This document shows, piece after piece, positions 18,108 to 27,113 of a stretch of DNA of 40,226 nucleotides. The position numbers and the translations under genes were made by a program. The DNA is taken from positions 1 through 40,226 of the forward strand of contig JAGXHU010000019.1 of assembly GCA_024636015.1 (NCBI GenBank), in the 5' to 3' direction. Below the pieces are notes generated by a model that saw only the letters and a program-made list of their open reading frames with translations, did not search any database and was not told the origin of the DNA. The DNA is from Halothiobacillus sp. GTDB taxonomy: Bacteria; Pseudomonadota; Gammaproteobacteria; Halothiobacillales; Halothiobacillaceae. How positions within the stretch are numbered: position 1 is the stretch's first letter; each line of letters starts with the position of its first letter.

Positions 18108-18494
18108 ATGGATCGGAATATGAAAATCCTTGTGGTCGATGATTTTTCCACCATGCGGCGGATCATCAAGAATCTCCTCAAGGAGCTCGGCTTTACGAAT
18201 ATTGAGGAAGCCGATGATGGTGTGACGGCATTGCCGATGCTCAAACAGGGGCATTTTGACTTTCTTGTAACCGACTGGAACATGCCGGGCATGACCGGTA
18301 TCGATCTGCTTAAGGCTGTGCGCGCCGATCCGGCGCTGGCCTATTTGCCGGTATTGATGGTGACGGCGGAAGCAAAGCGTGAGCAGATCATCATGGCGGC
18401 TCAGGCCGGTGTGAACGGCTATGTTGTGAAGCCATTCAATGGCCCGACCCTTAAGGAAAAGATCGACAAGATCTTTGAGCGAAGCAGTGCTTGA
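18108..18494 (+). CDS. cheY: Chemotaxis response regulator CheY
   Basis: 128 residues, a single receiver domain. The acidic pair D11-D12, phospho-acceptor D56 (in TDWNMPGM), T-rich MVTAEA switch and the lysine in VVKPFN are all present. Phospho-CheY binds FliM to change rotation and is dephosphorylated by CheZ. AGAGGCAAG precedes ATG 18108. The FliA promoter is directly upstream. Confidence 0.97.
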   Translation: MDRNMKILVVDDFSTMRRIIKNLLKELGFTNIEEADDGVTALPMLKQGHFDFLVTDWNMPGMTGIDLLKAVRADPALAYLPVLMVTAEAKREQIIMAAQAGVNGYVVKPFNGPTLKEKIDKIFERSSA

Positions 18495-18612
18495 AACTCC
18501 ATCAGATGGAGGGAGTTCGTTTCCTTCATTTGAGTTGAGTGTTCAGTTTTTTACTGAGTTCGACGCCCCAAAATCTACGCCAATTACATAATAAAAATCA
18601 GGATTTAACTGA

Positions 18613-19347
18613 ATGGACAACGTACAAAGAGTCGCCAACCTTGCAAATGCCCACGCGCTGGTAGCTGCCTTGGAGGTTGATGACGAGACGGAAATCAGCC
18701 GTTGCATCACTGCGTTGGCTGCCAATCAGCGGGGTTCGGTCTTTGAGGAGGTCGGGCGGATGACGCGTGAGGTGCATGAGGCACTGATGACCTTTGCGCA
18801 GGATCAGCGCCTGAATGATCTGACGAAGGCCGATATGCCCGATGCGCGTGATCGTCTTCGATATGTCATTACATTGACAGAGCAGGCCGCCAACCGGACA
18901 TTGACTGTCGTTGAAGCGGCTCAACCGATTGCCGACCGCCTGATCGATCGATCGGTGCGACTGCGGACCCAGTTAGCTCAAGTTGCGAGCGCTGAAGCCG
19001 ATAACGTTCGTCTGGTATCGGTGATCAGTACTGTTTCCGAGTACCTCGAGTCCATTCTCAAGAATGGCGACATATTAAAATCCCAACTGAATGAAGTCAT
19101 GATGGCGCAAGAGTTTCAGGATCTTTCCGGGCAACTTCTGATGCGCGTGATTGACCTTCTTGAGCAGCTGGAAGTGAAGTTGGTTGGCTTGCTCCGGTTG
19201 ACTGGTACGCCTGTCACACAGGCTAAGAGTTCGACGGATGAAGCGGATTTGCGGCAGGGGTTGGGACCGCAAGTTCCGAATAGTGGGTCCGATGTCGCCA
19301 AGTCGCAGGATGATGTTGACGATCTGCTTGCGAGCCTGGGATTTTGA
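18613..19347 (+). CDS. cheZ: Phospho-CheY phosphatase CheZ
   Basis: 244 residues. A long helical hairpin carries the catalytic MMAQEFQDLSGQLLMR, with the Asp and Gln that act in E. coli CheZ (D143, Q147) in QDLSGQ. The extreme C-terminus SQDDVDDLLASLGF (231-244) is the CheY-binding peptide, joined by a flexible linker (about 195-230). This tail is strikingly like the FliM N-terminal peptide. AGGA precedes the start. The 118 bases between cheY and cheZ hold a weak hairpin (CTCCAT/ATGGAG, 18496-18510) but no T-run, so read-through from cheY is likely. Confidence 0.95.
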   Translation: MDNVQRVANLANAHALVAALEVDDETEISRCITALAANQRGSVFEEVGRMTREVHEALMTFAQDQRLNDLTKADMPDARDRLRYVITLTEQAANRTLTVVEAAQPIADRLIDRSVRLRTQLAQVASAEADNVRLVSVISTVSEYLESILKNGDILKSQLNEVMMAQEFQDLSGQLLMRVIDLLEQLEVKLVGLLRLTGTPVTQAKSSTDEADLRQGLGPQVPNSGSDVAKSQDDVDDLLASLGF

Positions 19348-19377
19348 TCTGCGCGGTTGAGTACAGAGGATAAGAAC

Positions 19378-21498
19378 ATGGCATTTGAACCCGAAAATGA
19401 ATTGCTGCAGGACTTTTTGATTGAAGCCGGCGAACTGCTGGATGCACTCGATAGTCAGTTAGTTGGTCTTGAGCAGGCGCCATCCGACAAGAATTTGCTG
19501 AATGCCATCTTCCGGGCTTTCCACACCATCAAAGGTGGAGCGGGGTTTCTTGAGGTTGGGGCGCTCGTTGAAGTATGTCACCGAGCCGAGGATACGTTTA
19601 ACCTGCTTCGTAATGGCGAGTTGACGGTTACACCGGCGTTGATGGACGTAATGCTGCGGGTGCTCGATGCGCTCAACAGCATGTTCGCTTCCCTGCGATC
19701 TGGCCTGCTTCCGCCTTCGGTCGGTTCAGATTTTCTGAAGGAAATCGAGGCTTTGGCTCGCTCCCAGTCTGTCGTCCAACCGCCTGTTGTCGTTGCGCCC
19801 GCTGCACCAGAACTCATCCCCCCCGTTGTGGATAATGCGACGGCTAGCTTGGTTGATGATGAGTTCGAGAAGATGCTCAGTGATCTGGATGCGGCTGAGC
19901 GTGCCCAGGCACCGGCAGAGACCGCTCCGGTTGATCCTTCGAGTGATCTGATTACCGATGAGGAATTCGAGAGCCTGCTGGATCAGTTGCATGGCAAGGG
20001 GAGTTTCAAACCCCAGATCGTTGCAGCTGAGCCCACCCCTGCATCAGTGATCCCTGCTGATATTGCCCAGGGTTCGGACGATATTACAGACGATGAATTC
20101 GAACGGGTGCTGGACGCCTTGTACGGTAAGGGGCAGGGACCAACTGTCGCGCCCCCCGCGCAAACTCAAAAATCAGAAGAGCCGCCCGCTGCCGTCAAGC
20201 CGGTTGTGTCAAAGCCCGTCGCGTCCCACCAGGCAGTCCCCCCCGCAATGGAAAAACCTAAAACGACCGCTGCTGCGGCTAGTGGCGACAGCGGCAAAGG
20301 TGAAACGACGGTTCGTGTCGATACCGAACGGCTCGATTTCATCATGAACCTTGTGGGTGAGCTTGTTCTCGTCCGTAATCGAATGAACACGCTCAAATTG
20401 AGCTTCGAGAACGAGGAAGTGACTCAGGTCATTGCCACGCTGGATATGGTCACGTCGGATTTGCAAGGCGCCGTGATGAAGACGCGGATGCAGCCGGTCA
20501 AGAAGGTGTTTGGCCGTTTCCCCCGGGTTGTTCGTGATACCGCGCGGATGCTTGGCAAGGATGTGGAATTGGTTCTGGAAGGTGAGGAAACCGACCTGGA
20601 CAAAAACCTTGTTGAGGCGCTGGCGGATCCACTGGTCCACCTCGTGCGCAATTCGGTCGATCATGGCGTCGAAATGCCCGATGTGCGTGTGGCCAGTGGT
20701 AAACCGGCTCAAGGTACGGTCATCCTTTCCGCTGCTCAGGAGGGGGATCATATTCGCCTGTCGATCAGCGACGACGGCGCGGGGATGGATGCCGAAGTCC
20801 TGAGATGGAAGTCCGTCGAAAAAGGTTTGCTGACAGAAGATGCCGCGTCAAGGCTGACCGAGCAGGAATGTTTCGAGCTGATTTTGTTGCCGGGTTTTTC
20901 GACAAAGGATCAGATTTCCGACATTTCGGGCCGTGGTGTGGGGATGGACGTGGTGAAAACCGCCATTACCCGCCTGTCCGGTCTGATCAGCATTGATTCG
21001 GTGCTGGGCGTGGGTACCACCATTAATATCAAGGTTCCCCTGACCCTTGCGATCCTCCCCACCCTGATGGTCGTGGTCAGTGGTCGTAAGTATGCGATTC
21101 CGCTGGGTATCGTGAGTGAAATCTTTGAGATGGCGGATAAGGAAATCAACGTCGTTGATGGTCAGGCCACCATCATTGTTCGCGATCGGGCTCTTCCGTT
21201 GTATCGGCTCAACCATTGGCTGGCGTTAACGGGTGAAAAAGTCACCACGCGGAGCAGCGGTGATCTCGTGGTGATGGTGCAGGTTGGCGCACAGCTGATT
21301 GCCTTGGTTGTCGATTCGGTTATTGGACAGGAAGAGGTGGTGATCAAACCACTGGGTGAGCTGCTGCATAACGTGGGCGGGTTCGCGGGCGCAACAATTA
21401 CCGGCGATGGGCATATTGCGCTGATTCTGGATTTGCCTGGGCTGATGCGTCGCAACATCGGTCAACGGTACAAACCCAAACTAAAAGTCGTTGCGTAG
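19378..21498 (+). CDS. cheA: Chemotaxis histidine kinase CheA
   Basis: 706 residues from ATG 19378 (AGAGGA upstream; an in-frame TTG at 19357 is less likely). The domains in order are: P1 phosphotransfer with H49 in FRAFHTIKGGAGF; a long Pro/Ala-rich linker (about 125-305); P3 dimerisation starting at E309 (VRVDTERLDFIMNLVGELV); P4 ATPase with N425 (RNSVDHGVE), DDGAGMD and GRGVGMDVV; and P5 CheW-like (about 565-700). The linker has no obvious folded P2 domain. It has three copies of an acidic motif instead: VDDEFEKMLSDL (159-170), ITDEEFESLLDQLHGKG (192-208) and ITDDEFERVLDALYGKG (236-252). CheA phosphorylates CheY and CheB under receptor control; the linker may also anchor ParP/ParC. Confidence 0.96.
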   Translation: MAFEPENELLQDFLIEAGELLDALDSQLVGLEQAPSDKNLLNAIFRAFHTIKGGAGFLEVGALVEVCHRAEDTFNLLRNGELTVTPALMDVMLRVLDALNSMFASLRSGLLPPSVGSDFLKEIEALARSQSVVQPPVVVAPAAPELIPPVVDNATASLVDDEFEKMLSDLDAAERAQAPAETAPVDPSSDLITDEEFESLLDQLHGKGSFKPQIVAAEPTPASVIPADIAQGSDDITDDEFERVLDALYGKGQGPTVAPPAQTQKSEEPPAAVKPVVSKPVASHQAVPPAMEKPKTTAAAASGDSGKGETTVRVDTERLDFIMNLVGELVLVRNRMNTLKLSFENEEVTQVIATLDMVTSDLQGAVMKTRMQPVKKVFGRFPRVVRDTARMLGKDVELVLEGEETDLDKNLVEALADPLVHLVRNSVDHGVEMPDVRVASGKPAQGTVILSAAQEGDHIRLSISDDGAGMDAEVLRWKSVEKGLLTEDAASRLTEQECFELILLPGFSTKDQISDISGRGVGMDVVKTAITRLSGLISIDSVLGVGTTINIKVPLTLAILPTLMVVVSGRKYAIPLGIVSEIFEMADKEINVVDGQATIIVRDRALPLYRLNHWLALTGEKVTTRSSGDLVVMVQVGAQLIALVVDSVIGQEEVVIKPLGELLHNVGGFAGATITGDGHIALILDLPGLMRRNIGQRYKPKLKVVA

Positions 21499-21501
21499 AT
21501 C

Positions 21502-22569
21502 ATGACACTTGGTGTTCTTATCGTCGATGACTCTGTTTTCTTTAGGCGGGCTTTGAGGGATCTGATTGGTAGGGATAGTAAGTTTTCAATTATCGGTGAG
21601 GCCGTTAACGGGCGTGATGCCGTTCTTAAGGCCTGCCAGCTGAAACCAGATCTGATCACTATGGATGTCGAGATGCCCGTTATGGACGGCATCTCCGCTG
21701 TTCGCGAAATTATGAAGCGCTGTCCGACAGCGATCATGATGCTCTCATCATTGACCAAGGCGGGGGCAGAGGCCACGCTGGAGGCGCTGGACGCGGGCGC
21801 GATGGACTTTTTCGCGAAGAACCCGGCGGATATGGATGAGGCATTCGGACAGGGTGGCCGTTATCTGTTGCCGGCACGACTGCGTATGCTGGCGGCCCGT
21901 GCGCAGCGTCGTGTGCACACGACGTTGCCAACAATACCTCTGGTTTCGTCCCAGAATGTGTCGAGTGTCGCGCGGGTGGCGGAGCGGGGGGTTATCAGTC
22001 GGCGCGGTCTTGTTGCCATCGGATCTTCGACAGGAGGGCCTGCGGCTCTGCAACTCGTTCTGCAGGCAATCCCCGCAGAGTTTCCGGTCCCTATTCTGGT
22101 GGCGCAGCATATGCCCGCCGCCTTTACACAGCCGTTTGCCAACCGATTGAACGAAAATTTGGCGATCTCGGTTGTTGAAGTTGCTGACGGAATGATGCTT
22201 CAGCCCGGTTTTGCTTACATTATTCCCGGTGCGAAACATGGTGAGATTGTTCGCCGAAGTCAGGGTTTGTTCTTCGTGACTCGAGAGCCGGTTACCAGCG
22301 AGCATTTTCGCCCCAGCGTCAACATCTTGTTTCAATCTGCCGCGCGAGTTATGGGCGGGGATATGCTTGGTGTGGTTCTCACGGGTATGGGCGATGACGG
22401 TATGATAGGGGCTCAGGATGTACGCGCGGGTGGCGGGCATATTTGGGCTCAGGATCAGGCAACGAGTGTGATTTACGGTATGCCGGCGGCCGTGGCAAAG
22501 GCCGGTCTTGCTGAGGCAGTTTTGCCTCTGCAGGAGATTGGTCCGGCGATTGCGAGGTGCGTGGCATGA
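21502..22569 (+). CDS. cheB: Chemotaxis protein-glutamate methylesterase CheB
   Basis: 355 residues. An N-terminal receiver domain with phospho-acceptor D55 (LITMDVEMPVMDG) is joined to a methylesterase domain whose triad is visible: S176 in GSSTGG, H203 in AQHMP and D299 in GMGDDGM. CheB removes methyl groups from (and deamidates) chemoreceptors to give adaptation. cheR is not in the window. It starts 3 bases after the cheA stop and overlaps the next gene by 4 bases (ATGA). Confidence 0.96.
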   Translation: MTLGVLIVDDSVFFRRALRDLIGRDSKFSIIGEAVNGRDAVLKACQLKPDLITMDVEMPVMDGISAVREIMKRCPTAIMMLSSLTKAGAEATLEALDAGAMDFFAKNPADMDEAFGQGGRYLLPARLRMLAARAQRRVHTTLPTIPLVSSQNVSSVARVAERGVISRRGLVAIGSSTGGPAALQLVLQAIPAEFPVPILVAQHMPAAFTQPFANRLNENLAISVVEVADGMMLQPGFAYIIPGAKHGEIVRRSQGLFFVTREPVTSEHFRPSVNILFQSAARVMGGDMLGVVLTGMGDDGMIGAQDVRAGGGHIWAQDQATSVIYGMPAAVAKAGLAEAVLPLQEIGPAIARCVA

Positions 22570-23444
22570 ACATATGGGCTGTAGCGAATCAGAAAGGGGG
22601 GGTGGGTAAGACCACCACCAGCGTGACTCTTGCTGGTCATCTGGCCCAGCGTGGTCAGCGGGTATTGTTGATCGATATTGATCCCCACGGATCGATGACC
22701 ACCTATTTCGGCATGGAACCCGATGCACCAGGTGCGAGTGTGTACTCCCTGTTCAAGGCAGCCTCGGAGGGGCGGGTATTGAGCCCGATGCGCATCATTC
22801 ATCCGACTGCCTTTGAGTCGATCAGTCTGATGCCCGCTGCGACCGCGTTGGCGACTCTGGATCGACAGCTGGGTAAGCAGGACGGTATGGGACTGGTGCT
22901 CAAGCGTGCATTGGCGACCCTCACGGACCAGTTTGATGCGGTGATCATCGATTGTCCGCCCATTCTGGGTGTGACCATGGTGAATGCACTGGCGGCGGCA
23001 CACTTTTTACTGATTCCGGTTCAGACGGAGTTCTTGGCGCTCAAAGGGCTTGAACGGATGCTCCGCACGCTGACTATGGTTCAGCGATCTCGGCAATTCC
23101 GTCTGGAATATCTGATTGTACCGACCATGTATGATCAGCGAACACGTGCCTCGCGCGATACGTTGCAAACCCTCCGTGATCAATATTTTGGAACGGTATG
23201 GACGGACATTATTCCGATCGATACGCTGTTCCGTGAGGCAAGCCGGTTGGGTAAACCCCTGTCCTTCTTGCAACCAGAGTGCCGAGGCAGTTTGGCTTAT
23301 GCGGCTCTGCTCGATTGGTTGACGCCCCGACAGCATCACGCAGACACCACGCCACCCCTCGGTGCCGAAATGGATCTGAGGCATGATACTCCGTCATCTT
23401 CTAGCGTTGATCGGACGCGTGTTGTAGAAGAGGTGTCACGATGA
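22566..23444 (+). CDS. parC: ParA-family ATPase for chemotaxis-array positioning (ParC-like)
   Basis: 292 residues from ATG 22566 (overlapping the cheB stop). The deviant Walker A KGGVGKTT lies at about residues 11-18, with LLIDIDPHGSMTTYFG and VIIDCPPILGV following. It is a Soj/ParA-type ATPase, distinct from the MinD-like FlhG. Its place between cheB and a ParP-like CheW-domain gene matches the Vibrio/Pseudomonas system in which ParC forms a polar gradient and seats chemosensory arrays at the old pole. The stator genes motCD that often intervene in Pseudomonas are absent. No ParB is nearby. The symbol follows the chemotaxis nomenclature, not topoisomerase IV. Confidence 0.85.
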   Translation: MNIWAVANQKGGVGKTTTSVTLAGHLAQRGQRVLLIDIDPHGSMTTYFGMEPDAPGASVYSLFKAASEGRVLSPMRIIHPTAFESISLMPAATALATLDRQLGKQDGMGLVLKRALATLTDQFDAVIIDCPPILGVTMVNALAAAHFLLIPVQTEFLALKGLERMLRTLTMVQRSRQFRLEYLIVPTMYDQRTRASRDTLQTLRDQYFGTVWTDIIPIDTLFREASRLGKPLSFLQPECRGSLAYAALLDWLTPRQHHADTTPPLGAEMDLRHDTPSSSSVDRTRVVEEVSR

Positions 23445-24445
23445 AAACCTTCCACCATGTGTCGAGTGACGAATCGGCGCATTTCCTCGTTGAACAGGAA
23501 GTAGCTATCGATGACTATCTTGCCGGATTATTGAAGGATTTCACTGAACCGAGCGAGTCGGCTCTGTACGAGGCGCGGCCGGCACCCCCCATGGACCATC
23601 GAAACGGGAAGATGGCGCCTATCAGTCTGACCATCGTGTCTCGGGCCTCATTGGCTCAGAGCGATTTGGATGCGGAGGTCGAATCCTTCGACATTTCGGG
23701 CCCCTGGTCAGAGGATCGGATAGACACCGCCGTCGGGCCGCTGGATCTGGATCTACCCCAGCGCGATGCCAGTCAATCTGTTGAAATATCCTTCGAGACT
23801 TCGGTTCCCCTACCAGAGCAGGGTGCTTGGGAAGAGGCTACCGAAACCGGGGCGTTTGTGGCCAAGGCTGACGATTATCCAGCTGAAACTGTTTCCGAGT
23901 CGGCGCCGTATGCAGTCGATGCGGTGGCGAGCGAGGCCTTGGACGACGAATCTTCGGATTACTTGGACCAACAGCAAGATACGCTCGGTGAAATTGCACC
24001 GGAATCCAGTGCTGTCGATGCTTCATGGCAAATATTCTCAGTCGGAGCTGCCAAAGTGGGATTGCCGACTGCCGAAATATACGCAGTGGTACCTGGTGTG
24101 ACGATAGAACCATTGAAGGGGGCTCCGTCCCATGTGGCGGGTAGCATCATCCATCAGGGCCGGCGACGGATGGTGTTGTCCCTATCCTCCTGGTTCCCTG
24201 GCGGCGGCGTGTCAAACGCTTCGGCCCAGGTGGTTTTACTGGGCGCTGATGGTTTGTGGGGGGTGCACGTTGGCACCGCACAGATCGGGACAGTTTGGGA
24301 CGAATCTCAGACAAACTGGCGTACTGTGGTTGAACGCGAAGGTGTACGCCCCTGGCTGGCTGGCGTCAACCGATCTGCCGGGCTGGCGTTTCTGGCTGTG
24401 GCTGCTTTGCGGGCGGCACTGAAGGCACCGCGGTCGGGTTCCTAG
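23441..24445 (+). CDS. parP: ParP-like protein with degenerate C-terminal CheW domain
   Basis: 334 residues, ATGA overlap with the ParA gene. The N-terminus has a short conserved-looking helix AIDDYLAGLLKDF (about 22-34), then roughly 150 acidic, unstructured residues. The C-terminal CheW-like domain begins near WQIFSVGAAKVGLPTAEIYAVV (about 197) and ends AALKAP. ParP binds CheA and ParC, protecting arrays and tethering them to the pole in Vibrio. The architecture and neighbourhood fit; the sequence itself is divergent, so the assignment depends on context. Confidence 0.8.
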   Translation: MKTFHHVSSDESAHFLVEQEVAIDDYLAGLLKDFTEPSESALYEARPAPPMDHRNGKMAPISLTIVSRASLAQSDLDAEVESFDISGPWSEDRIDTAVGPLDLDLPQRDASQSVEISFETSVPLPEQGAWEEATETGAFVAKADDYPAETVSESAPYAVDAVASEALDDESSDYLDQQQDTLGEIAPESSAVDASWQIFSVGAAKVGLPTAEIYAVVPGVTIEPLKGAPSHVAGSIIHQGRRRMVLSLSSWFPGGGVSNASAQVVLLGADGLWGVHVGTAQIGTVWDESQTNWRTVVEREGVRPWLAGVNRSAGLAFLAVAALRAALKAPRSGS

Positions 24446-24473
24446 TTGCGTTGAATGAAACAGGAAAAATAAA

Positions 24474-24992
24474 ATGAGCCAAATTGAATACAACATCCAA
24501 AATCGGGACTCGTTCGATGACATGGGGATGGAGCAAATTCCTGTCGTCTTGAGCCGTTGGGTCACCTTTACGGTTGCCGAAGAGGTGTACGCACTGAATG
24601 TGTTGGATGTCCAGGAGGTCTTGCGTGCGGCGGAAATCACCCCGATTCCTGGCGCCCATCCGGCTATCCGGGGCATCATTAATCTCCGCGGCAACGTGGT
24701 GACCATCCTGGATGCGCGAACTTTTTTCACCTTGTCGGAAAAATCTTTCGATGACGACAGCCGGATCATGGTTGTCGAGCTTCGTACGGGCGAGGTCGCG
24801 GGTATTGTCGTCGACAGTGTGGCCGAAGTGATCACGCTGGATGAGGATGATGTCAACGAAGCCAAGCGGGCGAGCAACGACGATGGATCGGAGCATATTC
24901 TGGGTGTCGTGCCGCAAAGTAACGAAAAGGGTAACGATAAACTGATCATCCTTGTAGACCTCAAGGGGCTGTCAGATCTGGCGGGAAAATGA
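24474..24992 (+). CDS. cheW: Chemotaxis coupling protein CheW
   Basis: 172 residues with AGGAAA before ATG 24474. A complete CheW domain: WVTFTVAEEVYALNVLDVQE, ITPIPGAHPAIRGIINLRGN, TILDARTFF, and GEVAGIVVDSVAEVITL. CheW couples chemoreceptors to CheA. The short N-terminal extension (about 20 residues) is typical of the polar-flagellate form. The gene lies 28 bases behind parP and overlaps the DUF2802 gene by 4 bases. Confidence 0.96.
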   Translation: MSQIEYNIQNRDSFDDMGMEQIPVVLSRWVTFTVAEEVYALNVLDVQEVLRAAEITPIPGAHPAIRGIINLRGNVVTILDARTFFTLSEKSFDDDSRIMVVELRTGEVAGIVVDSVAEVITLDEDDVNEAKRASNDDGSEHILGVVPQSNEKGNDKLIILVDLKGLSDLAGK

Positions 24993-25405
24993 ATCCTTAT
25001 TGGCTGATCGGTCTATCTGGGGCCGCCCTTATTGTTGCCACGTTTGCATTGATGGCCATGATGCGCCTTTCGGTAAGCCTCAAGACCAGCCAAGCCCATG
25101 AGCGCTGGCTTCAGGGCCAGCTGGAGCGGGTTGAAAACGAGCAGGGCTCCATCGAAGCCGTGCTGGCGGGGCTGGGAAGGCATATGGATGGTTTTGACCA
25201 GAAACTGGTGTTGCAACTTCAGCGCCTTGAGCACATGGAAACCCGTTTCGAGAGTCTGGCTACTCAGGATGATGGCGACCGGAGCTTCGGTCACGCCTTG
25301 CGTCTGAGTGCACAGGGCCGAGTTACATTGCAGGAGCTCGTGAATGATTTTGGCTTGTCCGAAAGTGAGGCACAGCTCCTTTTGCGCATCAACAACCCAA
25401 GCTGA
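24989..25405 (+). CDS. DUF2802 family membrane-anchored protein
   Basis: 138 residues: an N-terminal transmembrane helix (about 5-27), a predicted coiled coil (about 35-85, rich in Q, E, L) and a C-terminal helical segment VTLQELVNDFGLSESEAQLLLRI that resembles a small helix-turn-helix. Genes of this family regularly follow cheW in polar-flagellate gammaproteobacteria, which suggests a flagellar or array-related role that is still undefined. It overlaps cheW by 4 bases and ends the long co-directional block; aroE converges 40 bases further on with no intrinsic terminator between them. Confidence 0.8.
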   Translation: MNPYWLIGLSGAALIVATFALMAMMRLSVSLKTSQAHERWLQGQLERVENEQGSIEAVLAGLGRHMDGFDQKLVLQLQRLEHMETRFESLATQDDGDRSFGHALRLSAQGRVTLQELVNDFGLSESEAQLLLRINNPS

Positions 25406-25445
25406 CCAACTGCCCGGACCAGAAGCCCGTGACACAGTCCCTGCA

Positions 25446-26309
25446 TTAAGACGAATGCAGTTCTGCTCGCAACCGGGCGCGCACCAGTTCGGTTTGCGGA
25501 TACACACCCTGCCAGAGATAAAAGCTTTCTGCGGCCTGTTCGACCAACATGCCCAGCCCGTCCAGCGCGCGCGCCCCCCGAGCCGAGGCCCAGTCCATGA
25601 ATACAGTGGGCGCCGTGCCATAGGCCATGTCATAGGCGATCGTATGGCCTTGGAGAACCGTATCGGGCAGTGAGGGGCATTCACCACTGAGACTGGCCGA
25701 GGTGGCATTGATGATCAAGTCGAAGGCGACTTCGTCCCGAGGAAAATCGGCAAGGGCGCAGGCGCAAAGTGTAACGATATCCTGAGGCTTGGGGCCGGCT
25801 CCGAAATCTAGGATCAACTGTTTGGCCGTCTCCCCATTGCGATTGGCCACCAGAATGTTCGCGGGATGGGCGGCGGTCAGCGGACCCAGCACCCCCCGGG
25901 CTGCGCCGCCCGCTCCAAGCAGCAATATTCTTTTACCCGTCAGTTCGATGCCGTGGTAGGCCAGATCCCGCATCAGGCCCACGCCGTCCGTGTTGTCCCC
26001 ACGCGCAGGCGCCTGGGGGTCTTGGGAGAAAATCAAGGTGTTCACGGCGCCGGCTTGTAAAGCGCGCTCGCTGCGGTCTATGCAGTAAGCAAAGGCCTCA
26101 TGCTTGAAGGGAACGGTGACGTTAAGGCCCAGACCACCTTCGGCGCGAAAGCGGTCTACTGTTGCGGCAAAGCTGTCCAGCGGGGCAAGAATTGCCGAGT
26201 AGGTCAGCGGAATGCCCGTCTGTTGGGCAAAGGTTTGATGAATCAGCGGAGAGCGACTATGGCTGATCGGGTTGCCGATCACGCCATATATTTTCGGATG
26301 AGTCGACAT
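25446..26309 (-). CDS. aroE: Shikimate dehydrogenase
   Basis: 287 residues from ATG 26309, sharing one base with the rpiA stop (TGATG). It reduces 3-dehydroshikimate to shikimate with NADPH in aromatic amino-acid synthesis. GNPISHSRSPLIHQ (shikimate binding), NVTVPFKHEAF with the catalytic lysine, NTDGVGLMRDL with the catalytic-pair aspartate, and the NADP motif GAGGAARGVL are all present. A TTG codon just before the ATG could add one residue. Coupled to rpiA. Confidence 0.95.
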   Translation of the reverse strand: MSTHPKIYGVIGNPISHSRSPLIHQTFAQQTGIPLTYSAILAPLDSFAATVDRFRAEGGLGLNVTVPFKHEAFAYCIDRSERALQAGAVNTLIFSQDPQAPARGDNTDGVGLMRDLAYHGIELTGKRILLLGAGGAARGVLGPLTAAHPANILVANRNGETAKQLILDFGAGPKPQDIVTLCACALADFPRDEVAFDLIINATSASLSGECPSLPDTVLQGHTIAYDMAYGTAPTVFMDWASARGARALDGLGMLVEQAAESFYLWQGVYPQTELVRARLRAELHSS

Positions 26310-26971
26310 CAAATTGTCAGCGTGCGAATACCGTTGGCGGTGCCGAGAATGAGCACGTCCGCAGGACGGATTGCGAAGAGTCCCACGGTGACAATGCCTG
26401 GCAGGTTGTTGAGTTCTGCTTCCAGTTTGGCCGGTTCCATGATGTCGAGATTGTGAACATCGAGAATCTGGTTGCCGTTATCCGTGACAAAGCCATCGCG
26501 ATAAACGGGTTGTCCGCCCAGTTTGACGAGTTCGCGGGCAATCATGCTGCGCGCCATGGGAATCACTTCAATCGGTAGCGGGAATTTACCGAGCCGCGGG
26601 ACCATCTTGGTTTCGTCGGCAACGCAAATGAATTTCTTGGCTAGATGCGCAATGATCTTCTCGCGGGTCAAGGCGCCGCCGCCGCCCTTGATCAGCTGCA
26701 GATGGGCATTAGTCTCATCTGCCCCGTCAACGTATACAGGGAGACTTCCCACGCCGTTGAGATCGAAGACCTCGATACCATGCGCGCGAAGTCGCTGGGT
26801 ACTGGCTTCCGAACTGGACACGGCCCCTTCGATCTTGTGTTTGATCCCCGCCAGCGCATCAATGAAGAAATTGACGGTCGATCCGGTTCCAACACCGACG
26901 ATACTGCCGACCTCCACGTATTCGAGAGCGGATTGGGCGGCCTGTTGCTTCAATTGGTCTTGCGGGGTCAT
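26309..26971 (-). CDS. rpiA: Ribose-5-phosphate isomerase A
   Basis: 220 residues from ATG 26971, with AAGGAACG upstream; the frame is open to 27046, but the extension is not family-like. It interconverts ribose-5-phosphate and ribulose-5-phosphate. Seen: [15 protein letters not shown] (phosphate binding), DGADETN, the catalytic-region [12 protein letters not shown] and a VADETKMV stretch. The length equals E. coli RpiA (219). It is divergent from ilvA, as in many gammaproteobacteria. Confidence 0.96.
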   Translation of the reverse strand: MTPQDQLKQQAAQSALEYVEVGSIVGVGTGSTVNFFIDALAGIKHKIEGAVSSSEASTQRLRAHGIEVFDLNGVGSLPVYVDGADETNAHLQLIKGGGGALTREKIIAHLAKKFICVADETKMVPRLGKFPLPIEVIPMARSMIARELVKLGGQPVYRDGFVTDNGNQILDVHNLDIMEPAKLEAELNNLPGIVTVGLFAIRPADVLILGTANGIRTLTI

Positions 26972-27113
26972 GGATCGTTCCTTCAGTATTTTGGGAGTGC
27001 GCCAGGTGACATCAGCCAGGCGACGAATCGGCCAACATTCTGGCATGATAGGGAATTTGATGCATCTCTCACGGGCCGCGTTTTTGAAAATTTAATACAC
27101 TGAGGAACGGGTT

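Noticed and set aside
18496..18510. Hairpin after cheY as a terminator
   Set aside because: Only a 6-bp stem and no T-run directly behind it; cheY and cheZ probably share a transcript.
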